Shown here: positions 1 through 12,449 of the stretch, in pieces
Position numbering within the stretch: position 1 is the first letter of the stretch
Layout: each line of letters opens with the position of its first letter
Source of the DNA: Salvator merianae
Taxonomy: Eukaryota > Chordata > Lepidosauria > Squamata > Teiidae
Assembly (NCBI GenBank): GCA_003586115.2
Contig: QVOM02000034.1
Span: 130,359,936 to 130,423,935, forward strand
Direction: 5' to 3'
Length of the DNA: 64,000 bases
Notes under the pieces: model-generated
Database searches by the model: none
What the model saw: only the letters and a program-made list of their open reading frames with translations
What the model was told of the DNA's origin: nothing
Position numbers and translations under genes: made by a program

Positions 1-401
1 ACAAAGATGGGAGATAATCCCACTCAGTGAGAGAGAATAAATGCCACTGGTCGTCTTACTGCTTTTTCCACCCTCATGATAAATAATGTACCTGTACCAT
101 CTTATTGTGAGTAGGAAAATATGAGTTCAGAACAGTTTCAAATATACCATACACTTCACACACACTTCAGTTTGGTTCACTATGGGATTGGACCCCAAAA
201 AATAGGGTTCGGTTTGATAGTCAACCTTCCAAGCAAGAGATGTTCAAACAGGGTTCATTCACACCCAGTTCACTACAGTCCTAGTGAAAACATTGTGTAA
301 TGATGGAGTGAATGACTCTAGAAAAATGCTTTGTGGCAAAAGTGCTTTAGTGACAGTAGTAAAATGTGGAAAAACCGTTGTTTTTATCTTTGTTCTTTCA
401 G
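1..401 (+). other. ACBD6: Intron end, upstream of first ACBD6 exon
   Basis: This is A+T-rich sequence ending in a pyrimidine-rich acceptor (ttctttcag) directly before the exon at 402. I see no gene, RNA or recognisable repeat in it. Confidence 0.6.
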
Positions 402-484
402 GTAGCAGAAAAGAAAGGGAAAGAAGGAAAAGCAGTGTTTGGAGGCGCAGTTGTCAGCTCTCTGTATCAAGAAGAAACCATCAG
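402..484 (+). CDS. ACBD6: ACBD6 internal exon: linker between ACB domain and ankyrin repeats
   Basis: This internal coding exon of acyl-CoA-binding domain-containing protein 6 is preceded by the acceptor ttctttcag and followed by the donor gtgaat. Read from base 402 it gives 27 codons plus two bases (AG). The product starts VAEKKGKEGKAVFGG and continues VVSSLYQEETI, which I recognise as the ACBD6 segment between the N-terminal acyl-CoA-binding domain and the ankyrin repeats. ACBD6 binds long-chain acyl-CoA and has been linked to protein N-myristoylation and lipid handling. This lysine- and glycine-rich linker carries no catalytic residue. The two leftover bases join base 27245 to make AGG (Arg), so the intron is phase 2. 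The exon lies inside a longer open frame in a different phase, which is a shadow. Identification rests on remembered similarity and on in-frame joining to the next two exons. Confidence 0.9.
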
Positions 485-3400
485 GTGAATCTCCCTGATA
501 TTTTTATGTCTTCATTTTCATTCAGTGTTTGTTTAGAATATCAGCAAATGTTGGTTTTCAACCTGATAATAAATGACAGGAAAGAACTTTCTAGGTCTGC
601 TGTTGTTTAAATCAATAACTGTCTATATTGTTGCCAGGTACTTATTTTTTCCTAGAATGAAACATTTGAGAATTGAAAATATGCTTTTTCTGTGTTTTAA
701 TCACTGTTAAGCTTTTACATATTTATCAGAAGTATTTTGCAGTTATAGTACTTATCTGGAAAATATTGGTTAGTTATTATAATAAGGTTAACATTGAATC
801 CTCTTATGAACTGTTCATATATGAGAAAAAAAAATCTGAAATTTGCTTATTCATATTGACATTGTAAAGATTTTACTTCTAAGTAAACATGTAAGATTGT
901 GTTGTAATCCTTTTTTTAAAAAATCAACTTAAAATGCTGTTCAGAGTTTATGGATAAAAATGTAGTTGTTAAATACTACTGGTCCCAAAGAAAAAGGTGT
1001 TGTATTTTTAAAATTGTAGTAAAAAAGTAAAGTTCTAGCTTGAGGTCAGCTTTTGAAGCAAAAAAGATAGAAAGGAAGTAAACTGGAAAATCTATGATTA
1101 TGCAGCATGACATTTTTGGTTGATTAAAGGAACCTAGGAAACTGAAGATTTGAAATCATAGCAAATGTATCAGTGTTGCATAAAGATACAAATTTTTCAT
1201 TTGGATGGCTACTACCAACTAAACAGAGTCAAATTATTTGTTTAACTAGAATAGGACTCATTTTTTTCTTGGTTAATTGGTTATCAGTGGTTTAACAAAT
1301 CTGAAGATTATCTTTTCAAAAAAGCTTTCAGCCATTCATTTTTGAAGTACCAAAGGAAGTTAGAATTTATCAAAGGAAACCTTCTTTTAAGGGTAGTATT
1401 AATGATTTTTAGGTCCTATTAGAACACCATGTCAGAATCAAATCTATTTTGACTCCTATTTATATCCTTTTAAATATGAATGATATCCAAAGGTCAACAG
1501 AAACAGGACATGCAACCTTTTTTTGGCAGTACTGTACTTGCACAACAAAGGAACCTTTAACAACAACAACACTTTGCAAAAATATGAAGCATTTTTTTTC
1601 CTGAAGAGTTATTATTTTAAAGGTTTGATAAGCTTGCAGATGTTTGTCTTTGTCCATATTTAAGCTATGCACATGACCTGAGGACTCTGGATGAGAATTG
1701 GGAAACTTTGGAATCTAGATTAATGTGCAGGTAAAGATTTAAACAAATGGAAGTATTATGAAGAGAAATGACTCTTCAGAACGTAAAAAAAAAAAAAAAA
1801 AGACAAGACCTTTTACTGAACCAAATACAAAACAGTAGACATTTCAACCTCAAGACTTCTAACCTCTTTTCCTTGTTGGTAACTGAGGGTTGCAGTTTTT
1901 GTATGTACAAAGCCTCCAGGATTTTCTTACTCATCTTCTTCCTTTCTCTTGCTAATATGCTGGTCTCAATATTTATCACTTCATCCCTATGTTTGTCTTG
2001 AGGTTCATAGATTTCTGAAGGGATCAGAATTGGGAAGTCTGCAATGTTTTAAATTGAAAACACTTGGAGCTTTGTATTTTAGTATCATGTGCTCAGTCAG
2101 TTTAGCACAATATTGATAATAATGCCTCATGCTGAAACATCTAATGTGTTGTGTTTGGTGTTTGGCACAATAGAAGGCTTTTTGTTTTATATTCTGACAG
2201 TATCTGTGGAACATGTATCTTTCCGTTTAATTCAAATAACGGTTCAGGAAAATCTGTTTTTTTAAAAAATAGTCACTATATTGTATTTTTCAATAAGAAC
2301 AATTGTATTTAACACAACCACAAAAACTTAACATATAAAACAACTAGTCTGGCAAGAAGTGGGGCTCAGTAGTGCATAGTGGACTGTATTTCTTATAGTG
2401 GACATATCTCTTAAATGTCTAGGACCAATGAGTCTGGAGTAGGAAATCTGATATTATAGCTTCATTTCAGTCCTTGTGAATCCAGAAGATTAGTAGATGT
2501 GAGTCTGACATTGATATGTGCTTCAGGAGAGGCATAGCTTTGTAGGAGAAGACTCAAGATGGTATAAACGTGTTCCAAATAAGTAAACCTTGCATTTGGT
2601 TTAACTGACATGAAATACATTCCATAAGTGCAAGGTCTCACAGATATTCATAGCAATGCTAGAGTGTTAGCAAATTTGGATTACATTTTGCAGTTATTTT
2701 TGCAGCCATTAACATAAACTTAACCAATGTTTTAGCTTTAATTTGCTGATTTTCACCTTGAAAAAACAGTAGTATGCATAACTCAGGCTTGAAGATAATA
2801 TTTTCTTTCACAGTAAGATTTTCTCCTTTCATTCCATAGTGATTTGATTATATAACATTTCTGCCACAAATGCAGATACTTCCTCTTTCTTTAGTACAGG
2901 GTTCAGGAGAATTTTAAGAATAATGGAAGTTAATTTTCTGTTCATGTTTGAGCCACATTTGTGAAATATTTTAATGAATGAAACTGCTCATACTGGTTGA
3001 AAATAATAGTAATAATATAACTGTTGGATTAATAGTAATACAAGTAAAACTAAAGCAACAGTAGTAATACAAATGCTGAAAAATAGAGGGGAAGGAATTA
3101 AACTGGAGATAATTTTAGAATGAAGTGTTACATCCTCAGCCAACTCAGATACTGTATGTTCCATACACATAGTGAAGAATGGCCATATTTTCCTGAGTCC
3201 TTTAACTTTATGATCAGTAGGCCTTTCCTTAAGCTGGAAGATTTCAAATGCAGACAGTAATAGGAGAGGTCATCTACAGTGAAAAAATGTTTTCTTGAAG
3301 CACTTTTATGTGAGGGAACTGCTTCCTTAAGTGGATTCTATATCAATCTTTCTGTAATAGAGATATTAATAGCCCTCCTTTACAACCCCCACTGTCTAGA

Positions 3401-5524
3401 GCTTTTGCTGGACCACAGAGGGTGTAATCTAAACTGCATGTAGTTACATCAATTTCAAGCCATCTGTCAGCGCAAAAAAGTTTGAATTGCTGTGCTGAGA
3501 TTAAACCAGAAAAGAATATCGAGGAAGTTTCTGTCTAGCAAATGTCTTGTAAGAGGCTGCGAATATAGTTAAATGAATTAGTGAATTAGCTTCAACCACA
3601 CAGAAACATACATTTTACAAGGATCTCTCATTGTTGCTAGCATCCAAGGGACCTGGATTTACCTTACCCGCTTGTTTTACAGTAAAGTGACAAACATGCT
3701 TCTGTATTCTATCGTTACACTGTATATTTAACTAAGCCAACAATGATATTCCTTGATTTTGTGGTATTAAGACTAGAAGATGAAAAGGCTGGCATAGACT
3801 CAGGGTCATCTGTCTGGCTAACCTTCTAAGAAGAAGCAGTCTTAGCATCCTATCGAATAAGAAGTATTTCCTTGACAAAAAAAAAAAGGAAAACCAGAAA
3901 AGAAAAAAAGATAGCAACCAAGACTTCATGGATTCGGACCGATTTCTTTGTTTTTTGTTATTCTCAGTTACCCAGCAAAAAACTTGTAAACAGAGAAGCC
4001 AGTTGGTACGTGTGGGTTTTTTTGCTGTTTTGATGCTAAGTAGAAAAGCAAGAACAAAATATACTAAATGCTGTATATTTAAAGTAGGAGAAATTTATTA
4101 TTTGCAGCACAGTTGTTTCATTAGAGCTGACATTATAAGTAGATCGTACTAGTGCCTCATCAATTGCAGTAGCTACCAGTTTGCTTCTAAACCTAATTCA
4201 AAGTACTGGCATTAATCTTTCAAGCGGTAAACCTTAAGCTATAAACTGTTAAGGGCCAGCTGACCTGAAGGACTGCCTCTTCCTGTGTTTAGTACTTATC
4301 TGATTGAGATGCAAGTTTTTTGGGCTGAGATGGCTGAGGAAAGAACCAGGCTGCAAGGTGTGACCAAAACCCAGCTCCATGCTCTATGTGTGCCTTGGAA
4401 TTGCTTCTCCAAATTGGTAATGTGCAAGTTCTGGAATTGTGTTCAAGAAGGAACCCATACATATAAGCAAAGCTATGCTGTACTCAATCACTATGCAATC
4501 ATACCTTAGTTTACATAGGCGTTCCTTTCCCCAGAAAGGTATATAAATTGAATATGTGAAAATCAAGTAATTGACTCAAACGTAAAGCTAGCTGGGGGTT
4601 AGGGAAACTGCAAATAAGAGCTCCACTGATTTGCATTGGCTATTGACTAATGCTGGGTCAACCTCGGATAATTGGCCTCTCAGTACAAGTCAGTGGGGCA
4701 AAGGAATTTCCATAAAAAGAGGCACAGCACAGTTGCCCCAGAGAGGATTTACCATAGGGGCAATGCCAAAACAAAAAGTTGCCACGCTTGAAATTTGAAC
4801 TATATAAATGCCAGACAAGATGCCTGCAACAGTGGTCTCCTATACCCTAGACAAGGATTTTCCACAGACTGCAATGCTCAAAGACATAGATGACAACCAA
4901 GATGCCTGTAGAAATTTCAGGGTCGAACAATAGAATTCCTCCTTATTTTTAATTTTTTTTACGCATTTTATTTAATTTTGACATTTAATACAAAACTGTA
5001 ACACACAGATCTGATAATGAAAAAAGCCTGATTTTCACTCATTGCCTGGTCTGTTGTAGCTCTCTTTAGTATATTCTGTACCAGAGGATTTTATGGTATT
5101 TAGGAGCAGCTTTTGCATTCAAAAGGTTCTGTACATAGGCAGATTGGAAAAATTGTATTACCTGCCATATGTAAGTAGAAATGGTTTCTAGTAGCACAAA
5201 AGACACAATCAAATACTACCCATGGTCTTTTACATTTACCTATCAAAAATGTTTTTGTAAATCTACCCATCCATATTTAGTTAAGTCTGAGGTCTAGCCC
5301 TTTGAATTAAAAAAAGTCTAATCTCTGACTCAGTAGTTCATGAATTGTGCTTTAGTGGCATGCTGTTATTCTTTAGCACCTTATCTGACTGAATATTAAT
5401 CTTTGAGCAGTTTTAACTCCATCACGCAGTAATGGAATTACTTGTTGAATTTGGCTTAGTTCTTCCTTTCATAAAGTTTTTGAAAGCTAAGCATATGCAA
5501 TATCTAAAATGTATCATTTAGAAC
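485..5524 (+). other. ACBD6 intron, unique-looking A+T-rich DNA
   Basis: This is the first 5 kb of a 26.8-kb intron, starting with the donor gtgaat. Open frames here are short and carry no protein-like features. The only low-complexity item is an A run near 1785-1801. I recognise no transposon, RNA gene or regulatory element. Confidence 0.5.
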
Positions 5525-6400
5525 AGCTTTATTGAACCTCATATGCTTGTGATATTATTGGACAGATGCCTGGATGCACTGATGGGGTAGATGAGGGCCA
5601 ATAAACTGAGTTTGAATCCTGAAAAGATGGAGACTTTGTGGATAGGAAGTTCCTAAGTGCTTGAATTAGGGAATTGGTCTGTTCTAGATGGGGTCTCTCA
5701 GAAGGCACATATATGTAGCCTGGAGGTACTTCTAGAACCATCACTGTCACTAGACCTCAAGTAATCTCTGTGATTAGCAGTGATTATTACCAGCTTTGAC
5801 TGATATACTAGCTACACACCTGTTTGGACAGGGTTAGCCTTGCTACTGTTATCATACATAATAACCTCACATTTGGATTGCTGTAATGTGCTTATGTGGG
5901 ACTAACCTTATACCTTGCCTGGAAGTCCAACTTGTACTAAATGTAACAGCTCGGTTGCTCAGCAAAGGTCTAGCTCTTGCACATGTTGCACCTGTATTTA
6001 AACAGCAGTACTAATTTCCAATTAGTGAGCCAAATTCAAAGTTCTGCGTTTGGTATATCGGGCCCTAAGCAACATGACCAGAGTGATTAATAGATTGCCT
6101 TTGGGGGGATCACTGAGATTATTGGGGAAGTCCTGCTGCAGGTGCCACCAATTTACTAACTGTCATCTTCTAGTGTTGCACAGAGTGTCCTATTTGTGAG
6201 GCACTTGCTATTTTAGGAGCCTGCTAAAAACTCCCCTCTTCACGCAACTATTCTCAATGTAAATGGGTGTATGTCTCATCAAATCAGTTGTTAATATTAT
6301 TTTAACCAAGTAATATTGTTTTAAATGTTTTTAAATTTGTTTTTAAGTCTATATTGTAAACCACTTCCGGTTTGTAAATAAACTTATTTCAGAGATTTGG
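5525..6400 (+). mobile_element. L2-clade LINE, 3' fragment, decayed
   Basis: The sequence ggacagatgcctggatgcac...gatgagggccaataaactga matches the 'CL.A...WMRANKL.LN' stretch just after the RT domain in the L2 copies at 22.9 kb and 39.0 kb. It continues through the C-terminal region (tttggattgctgtaatgtgc) into a 3' untranslated end (attgtaaaccacttccggtttgtaaataaac). Frames are broken throughout. Boundaries are approximate. Confidence 0.75.
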
Positions 6401-7091
6401 GAGGAAGAGGGAATTTGTAGTACCATATTATGTGTTGTACTGACCAGCAAAACTGTTGGATCTTTTCTGACTCTTAAAGGAATGGAACATTGTAAAGGTG
6501 TTAAGAAGTTATTCTCTCTCTGGTGGTATGTTGATTTAGTGCACTAAGGAAGCAGAAGAGTTGTCTGGTGTTTGAGAGAAAGGAAGAGGAAAAAGTATTG
6601 TAAAAAACTAAAATAACAAAGGCATCTGTTTGTTCTTACATGCGAGTATGTTCTGTTGATGTCACTGCATCTCCTAATGTTGACACACTGGTTCAGAGTA
6701 TACTGTGGAGATCAGTGCTAGATATACTGGGTTTTTTCTAAAACTGATGCGGTTGTGGGAGGAAATCCTAAGACCTAGAGGGTGTCTTTTTTGCTGCCCA
6801 ATCTGGAGTGAAATAGGGTGATGCTCCACTGAAAGAAAATGGAGGGCATCAATTTCCTCTGCCCTATACCTATTTGGAACTTAGTCTGGAAGCTTCTCCA
6901 GCCCTCTAGAACAGATTTAGAATGGACAGTAGAAGTGTTTCAATTACCTTTTCTTCCTTTTCTGTTGATAGAAAGAGCTCTTTCAGAAGAACTACCAAAC
7001 TGGATAACAATCATATGCAGCGTCTCTTTACAGTTTTTGTTTGCTTTTTACTTCTTCAAAAATTGACAACTAGAAATACACAAGTACAAAT
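6401..7091 (+). other. ACBD6 intron, nothing recognised
   Basis: No gene or repeat is recognised. Open frames at 6839-7197 overlap in different phases and look random. The final eight bases, gtacaaat (7084-7091), form the left target duplication of the following MITE. Confidence 0.5.
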
Positions 7092-7455
7092 TAGAGATAT
7101 GCATGAACTCAAAATTTGTGGTTCAATTAGTTCGAATCAAATCACATGGTGTTTGATTTGGATTCGAACGGAGTTGAACAGGTTCAACCCGGTTTGAGTT
7201 TGAACTTCGAACAGGTTTGAACCTGTTCAATTTTAAAAACGTTAAAGATCAAAGAAAAAAAAGCTCTTTTTAAAGGGCAGTTGCGGGCGAAACTGAGCCA
7301 ATTCAAATCAAACTAGGTGGTTCGACCTGTTCAAACATCCCTTGGTTTGCTTTGATTCAAACTGAATGGGAGAGGGTTGGCTTGATTAGAACCGGGTCGA
7401 ACTGTTTAGTTCGATTCAAACCGGGTCAAACCCAAACCAGTTTGATACATCTCTA
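7092..7455. mobile_element. hAT-type MITE with 8-bp target duplication
   Basis: The ends are inverted: the left end is TAGAGATATGCATGAACT and the right end, reverse-complemented, is TAGAGATGTATCAAACT. The element is flanked by gtacaaat (7084-7091) and gtataaat (7456-7463), an 8-bp duplication with one mismatch, as hAT transposases make. The interior has no coding capacity and repeats variants of GGTTCGAAC/GTTTGAAC in both orientations, so it should fold back on itself. It is presumably mobilised in trans by a hAT transposase. The autonomous partner is not in the window. Confidence 0.8.
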
Positions 7456-8219
7456 GTATAAATGTGTGTGCTGTATTCTTTTAAATAATATACAGTTTCA
7501 TAACTTGTGCAGCAACCAAGACATAGATTGTAGTAATTTTGCATAATCCTGTTTTTAAAATGCTGTTTTACTGTATTTTAAGTTGGATATTTTGAATTTG
7601 AGAGACGTTTGATATTGCAGAATGGAGTAAGTGAGAATAATTCAACCTTAATTTTTTAAAGTAGTTACAGTACACTTCTAGAAGACCAGAAAAGAATGAT
7701 TTTTTTCAGCTGCATAGAAAAGGGATTCGGATGTCAAGAAAAGATGGGATATTGTCTTTCCCTGCCCCTCCCTCTTGTCTAGCATGTTTGATAGTCCCTA
7801 TCATATTTTGTAGTCTGATGCCATGTAATCTATCAGAATTTTATTAATCCCATTAATAGAGGCAGCCATCTGGCTAACCCTCTGAGTTAGACCAGACTAG
7901 GACTGAGCTGGAATGATTGATGGCTCTGGAATTGATTAGTTGATCTGAGAGACAAATGAACTGTTTTGGCAGAAAATACTAGAGGTCACTGTATGTGGTC
8001 AGGCACAAAGGCTTGCAGAATTTTAAAGAGCAGCTTTACTCATACAATTGTAAGCTTCCCTTAAAGATAACTGCTTCTGAAAATATCTAGTGATTAAAAA
8101 TACTGTGCTGAATATCTTATAATTAAATGTCTAAAACTAAATATATCAAGACAATTGCGAATTTAGGGTGTAAATTCTGCTTACTTGCTGATGTGGCAAG
8201 TATAATCATGTTTCTGCCA
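7456..8219 (+). other. ACBD6 intron, nothing recognised
   Basis: A+T-rich sequence without a recognisable gene, RNA or repeat. Confidence 0.45.
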
Positions 8220-8340
8220 GTTACTATGTTTCAATTTCATTTAGATTATTGTAGCATACTACATGGGGTTGCTTTTTCAAACATGTTTGGAAAATAAAGT
8301 TGTTTCAGAGTGCTGCAGACTCTTGATCAGTGCCTGTTCA
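8220..8340 (+). mobile_element. Short L2-like LINE fragment
   Basis: The stretch ttagattattgtagcatact followed by acatggggttgc resembles the L2 post-RT motif 'LDYCNA...MGLP', seen better at 22.7 kb and 39.35 kb. It is very degraded and the assignment is tentative. Confidence 0.4.
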
Positions 8341-8581
8341 TATGAACTAGACTCCTTTGTTAGAATAGTTTTATGAGTTCTGATCTGATTCAAGAATATT
8401 TACTTGCACCTTTAAAACCTTGAATTGGGACTTGGTTACCTAAAGGATAACCTTTCTCCATTTTGAGACTGTGAACAAATAATATACAATAGATAAATCC
8501 TGGACAGGAGGGAACAAAACATGATAGGTGAATCCTGGGTAGGAACATTTGGGCTAGTACACCTCCTATCCAGCTCTTCAT

Positions 8582-8780
8582 CATAAGAACATTAAGAGGA
8601 GCCCTGCTAGATCAGGACACACCCATCTAGTCCACCATCCTGTCTCACACAGTGGTCCACCAATTGCTTCTGGGCATTCTCAAGAAGAAGACAAAGGCAA
8701 CACCTTTACCTGCTCTAAAGGCATTCTGTCTCTCCAACGTGGAGGTGGTATCTGGTCATTCATTCTAGTAACCATCCTGC
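8582..8780 (-). mobile_element. CR1-like LINE 3' end
   Basis: The sequence cataagaacattaagaggag, then ccctgctagatcagg, then ttgcttctgggcattctcaag is the reverse complement of the 3' end of the CR1-like copy that ends near 36272 (gatccagcagggcttttctc, then atgtacttatgttcttag). Sense is on the minus strand, with the 3' end at about 8582. It is a 5'-truncated copy of about 200 bp. Confidence 0.75.
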
Positions 8781-9269
8781 TCACTCAGAAGAGTGTGGGA
8801 ACTTTTGCTTCCTCTTTTCCTTAATGTGAGACTTTTGGGTGGGATAGAAATTCTTATATAAATAAATAAATAATTCCAGGGATTATTCACAATTTTGTGT
8901 TTGTACAAGGACAGCTGTGGTAAAAGTGTAAATGAAATCTTCTTAACTTCTCCTTCTTGCTGAGTTGAAAGAGGAGAACAGGAGAGCCTGGCAGAAGGCA
9001 AGGACCATAAGCCCAGCTGCAGCATGTATCTTACCCAGTAGCAAGTATTTAAAATTGCCTGTATTCGTTCAGCGAGAAGTAAGCAGTTTTATATTAACTG
9101 CCTGTTAATCGGTTATCAAGTTTTAGATGGCAAGCTTTTAATTCCTCTGTTATGAAAGTGAAGATCTTGCTGTGTCAGTATTTGTCAACTTGATATGTTT
9201 GTTTCATCAAATGGCAAAAAAAGGAGAAAGGCTTCTGCTGTTCTTAGCTTTCTGTATGGGAGTGTTTAG

Positions 9270-9662
9270 ATGGAAAAGGGGCAAATAAACTACACTTTTA
9301 AAGGAAAAAAGCATGCTGGCACAGATGACATTTCAGGTATTCCAGTGGTGACACATGCCCCTAGAATAACAAGAAAGCAGGGGAAAGCTCTGGGTGTACC
9401 TGGTATTTCTTTTATCATACTAAATATACTGACAGCTATAGGGTTTATAGTACTGATTGGGGAAGAATTTCATTTTTGCCTGTCAATACTGTTCTGTGGC
9501 TTATGTACTAGAGCAGTCACTTTCTCAGCAACAGAAGCACCACCTGAAGAAAAGATCCCTATATCTGATATAGTCAACAGGTTAAGTGAGGTGAGGGTGG
9601 AAGTGATTTTTTATGAACTTCACTATGCAAAATTTCAGGGAGATCGAGATATAGAAATATAA
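9270..9662 (+). CDS. Unassigned 130-codon ORF with a hydrophobic segment, possibly a relic
   Basis: The frame opens with a true ATG, is preceded at once by an in-frame TAG, and runs to TAA. I do not recognise the product. The first 45 residues are rich in Lys, Arg and Gly. Residues about 46-62 (GISFIILNILTAIGFIV) look like one transmembrane helix, and a second less certain hydrophobic stretch follows (FCLSILFCGLCTRAV, about 69-83). The rest is mildly acidic (APPEEKIPISDIVNRL). This would suit a small membrane protein or a relic of a mobile or viral membrane protein, but no defining motif is visible. It lies inside an ACBD6 intron on the same strand. Its length is notable because most other long frames here belong to known transposons. 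Chance cannot be excluded. Confidence 0.25.
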   Translation: MEKGQINYTFKGKKHAGTDDISGIPVVTHAPRITRKQGKALGVPGISFIILNILTAIGFIVLIGEEFHFCLSILFCGLCTRAVTFSATEAPPEEKIPISDIVNRLSEVRVEVIFYELHYAKFQGDRDIEI

Positions 9663-11283
9663 TCAGAGTAGATTAGATTCCAAAGGCTGCATTCCCTTGC
9701 ACTGAAGGTGATGTGGGGATGCACAAACATGTTGCATTGAGGGGGATGGGTGGGCAATGACTTGATGTCCACTACTGCCTAAATTTTGTGCATCTTTCAT
9801 GCATGGGCAGTTGGCCAGTACATGTCTTTTTACATCCTGGCTATTCTCCGAGGACAGCATAGAAGTGTGCAGGCAAGTGGGCATCACTTCCCCCCTTGAG
9901 GCCACAAGGCTGTTCAGAATAAACTTGAGTTATAGATTTATTCAGCCTGTAAAACCTCAGCTGGCATAAATAATTGAGAAAGCAAAGGTTTGTCTGCAGT
10001 GCATACCTCAGGGACGTGAGCCTGCTTCTCTCCTTCGCACCGCCCTTTCTTATGAAAATGATCCCAGTTGCACTGATAGATAATAACAACACCAAGCAAT
10101 TAAAAGCTATGGGTGGCTGGAGAGAGGAGAAAAGGTTCAGTTAATGAGCTTTTCCTCTTCCTGTGCCCAGGAGAGCCTCAGAAGTGACGGGGCGATTAAA
10201 CGGAGAGATAATTATAGATTATGTGAAGATGGCTCCCTTGGGGGTGAGAAGGCCTTGACATAAACAGTAACTGTTGCAACTGGGTTGGCTCCTATCTGAC
10301 TCTCTCTGCTTCACTGAACTTCAGTATGCTTAGCAGCATAGTGCCAGGCATACAGGCAGGGCCACCTGTTTGTGGAGCTTGGTCCTCCTGGGCAATGTGG
10401 CATCCTGTACCCAAGCGTCCAGCTATAGCAACTAAATAGGAAAAAAAAAATGGAGTGTAGCCACCTAGTCATCTGGCCGCTTATTTTCAGAGTTGACACA
10501 AGGCAGAGGAGGAAAAAAATGTGAAATGTTTCTCTTTATGTGGAATAACACCACAGTCTTAGAACAATTCCCTTAGACTTTCTGAAATGGTGAACTCCAG
10601 TGTGTATGGGAAGATAAGAAAGACAGCACTTTTGGTTTTCATTCAGGAAAAAAACACACCTACTTTTAAAATGTTTTTCGTGAGTAAAATAAAATGGGGG
10701 AAGGTTGCATTTTCCTTTTTTTACTGAAAAATCAAAATCCATAAACTTAGTTTTAAAAATAAATAAATTATTGTCAGTATGGTGCACTGTTATTCATCAT
10801 TGTTAAGTCTTCAGCAAATGATAAAATAGGAAAGTAGCCTGCTAACTTTTCATTAGTGGTGATGCTTATGCCAAATTTTAATTGCCATCACAATGTCACA
10901 TTCATTAAGCATCATCAGTATGTGTATAGGACTTCAGTGACACAAGCCAATTCCCCATAACTTACAGGTTTATAGATACTTTTCAAATATGATGTATTTA
11001 ACAGTTGTTACATTTTAACAGTTGTAAAAGGATTCTTTGGGTTGTTTTTAATTAAACTGATTGTTTCTTCATATTTTGGCTTAAGCACTTCAAAACTCCA
11101 AAAGAGTATTTTTGCTTGCATCTGACTGATGCAAGTATAAAATAATGATTGCCCTTTCTTTAAACATTGAAAAGGGTATTCCTTTAGGTATCCATTCAGA
11201 AGTAAACCATTACTGAGATTTATGCCTAGATAAGATGCATGAGTGTGTGTTTTTATTTATTTTATTTTGGCCTTTTCAGTCAT
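9663..11283 (+). other. ACBD6 intron, nothing recognised
   Basis: No gene, RNA gene or classified repeat is recognised. Open frames on both strands are short and compositionally ordinary. Confidence 0.45.
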
Positions 11284-11533
11284 TGCTCCCAGACTGTAGA
11301 ATAGTCTCCCTTTCGAGGGATGTCATGCACCATCACTGTTTGCTTTTCGAAAGCAACTAAAGATGTACCTCTTTACCCTGGCTTTTGGCTAAGGAAAAAC
11401 TGTTTTTCCCCTGCTGGTACTGTTGTAACTGTTTTTAGTATTTTAAATCTGTTTTTATAGTGTTTTAACCTGCTATTACATGTGTTATGACTTGCCCTAG
11501 GGCCTTCGGGTGTAGGGTGGAATAGAAATCAAA
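11284..11533 (+). mobile_element. L2-clade LINE, 3' terminal fragment
   Basis: Starting at cattgctcccagactgtaga, the fragment corresponds to the 'APRLWN.LP' block of L2 copies. It continues through ctttaccctggcttttggct to the 3' end (gccttcgggtgtagggtgga, then atagaaatcaaa) and a simple-repeat tail. The same 3' end is seen in reverse complement at 22.07 kb. Confidence 0.85.
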
Positions 11534-11605
11534 TTAATAATAATAACAATAATAATAACAATAACAACAACAACAACAACAATAATAATAATAATAATAA
11601 AAAAG
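11534..11605. repeat. (AAT/AAC)n microsatellite at L2 tail
   Basis: A run of AAT and AAC trinucleotides directly follows the L2 3' end. L2 elements typically end in short tandem repeats, so this is probably a tail that expanded. Confidence 0.9.
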
Positions 11606-12249
11606 GCAGTTGGAGCAGCTTATAATCTATTAACAGATAGGTTCCCATACTCAGGCTTACAAACTAACGCATGAGGAGAGAGGAATAGGGAGGGAAAAGG
11701 AAAAAGAAACTCTGTCTATCCTTTGCTTCCTAGGCAGGAAGTTAAATGGCTTTCAGGTGGCAGTTGGGGAAGACAGGCACACTGAATCTGACATGATTCC
11801 ATTCACTGAAAGAGATTATTGGCCTCAAGTAAACCAGACAAATTTCAAATAAAGCAACAGTATTTCTATTAGCATACTGTTAGGTAATTACCAATTGCAG
11901 GAGGAGGAATTAAATGTCATCCTTTAAAGGCCTCGTGTTTTGATGAGTGAACTAGATTTCAGATGGCTAGTCGTTGAATCTCTGGGTAGTAGATGGAAAA
12001 ATGTGTGCATAGTTCTGAAATACTATATTATAGGTCAGTTTTTTATGCCTTTTGGATAAATTGCTTTTTGTTCTTTAAATCAGGACCAGTTTATGCCTTT
12101 AGTACATCTGAGTTTGGGTGTGTACTCAAGGGGAAGAAGACTGCTGTCCTAAAACCAAACTACAGGAAAGGTAACAGGAGTTTGGCAGAGGAATGTGGTG
12201 GAATAACTGCTGGTACTCTGATAAGTGTGTGGGGTGGATCTTCTGGGTT
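11606..12249 (+). other. ACBD6 intron, unclassified
   Basis: An open frame at 11993-12319 starts with ATG but runs into the inverted-repeat arm and shows no recognisable domain. It may be part of the composite element that follows. Confidence 0.4.
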
Positions 12250-12445
12250 TTGGAGAGTTGCTGCTGCTGATTCAGAGAAGCAGCCTGTGTGTCTAATGGT
12301 GTGTGTGGCATGTGTATAGTGATAAAAAATTAAAAACTCATTTAAATGATTTTTTAAAAAGTAAAATAAATTAAATTGTAACAAAAAAGTAAAAATAATT
12401 TTTAAAAGTAAAATAATTTAAATTATAACAAAAACAAAAGAATTT
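12250..12445. repeat. Left arm of long A+T-rich inverted repeat
   Basis: The stretch from gctgctgattcagagaagca through ctaatggtgtgtg and an A+T-rich tract (gtaaaataaattaaattgt, ataatttaaatta) reappears in inverted orientation at about 14915-15133. The arms bracket a CR1-like segment. The outer limits are approximate. Confidence 0.75.
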
Positions 12446-12449
12446 AAAA

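Noticed and set aside
284..610. 108-codon open frame covering the first ACBD6 exon
   Set aside because: It reads the exon in the wrong phase and runs through both splice sites. The true frame is the ACBD6 one starting at 402.
1785..1801. A run as the tail of a retrocopy
   Set aside because: No processed gene or SINE body is recognisable upstream, so it is treated as simple sequence.
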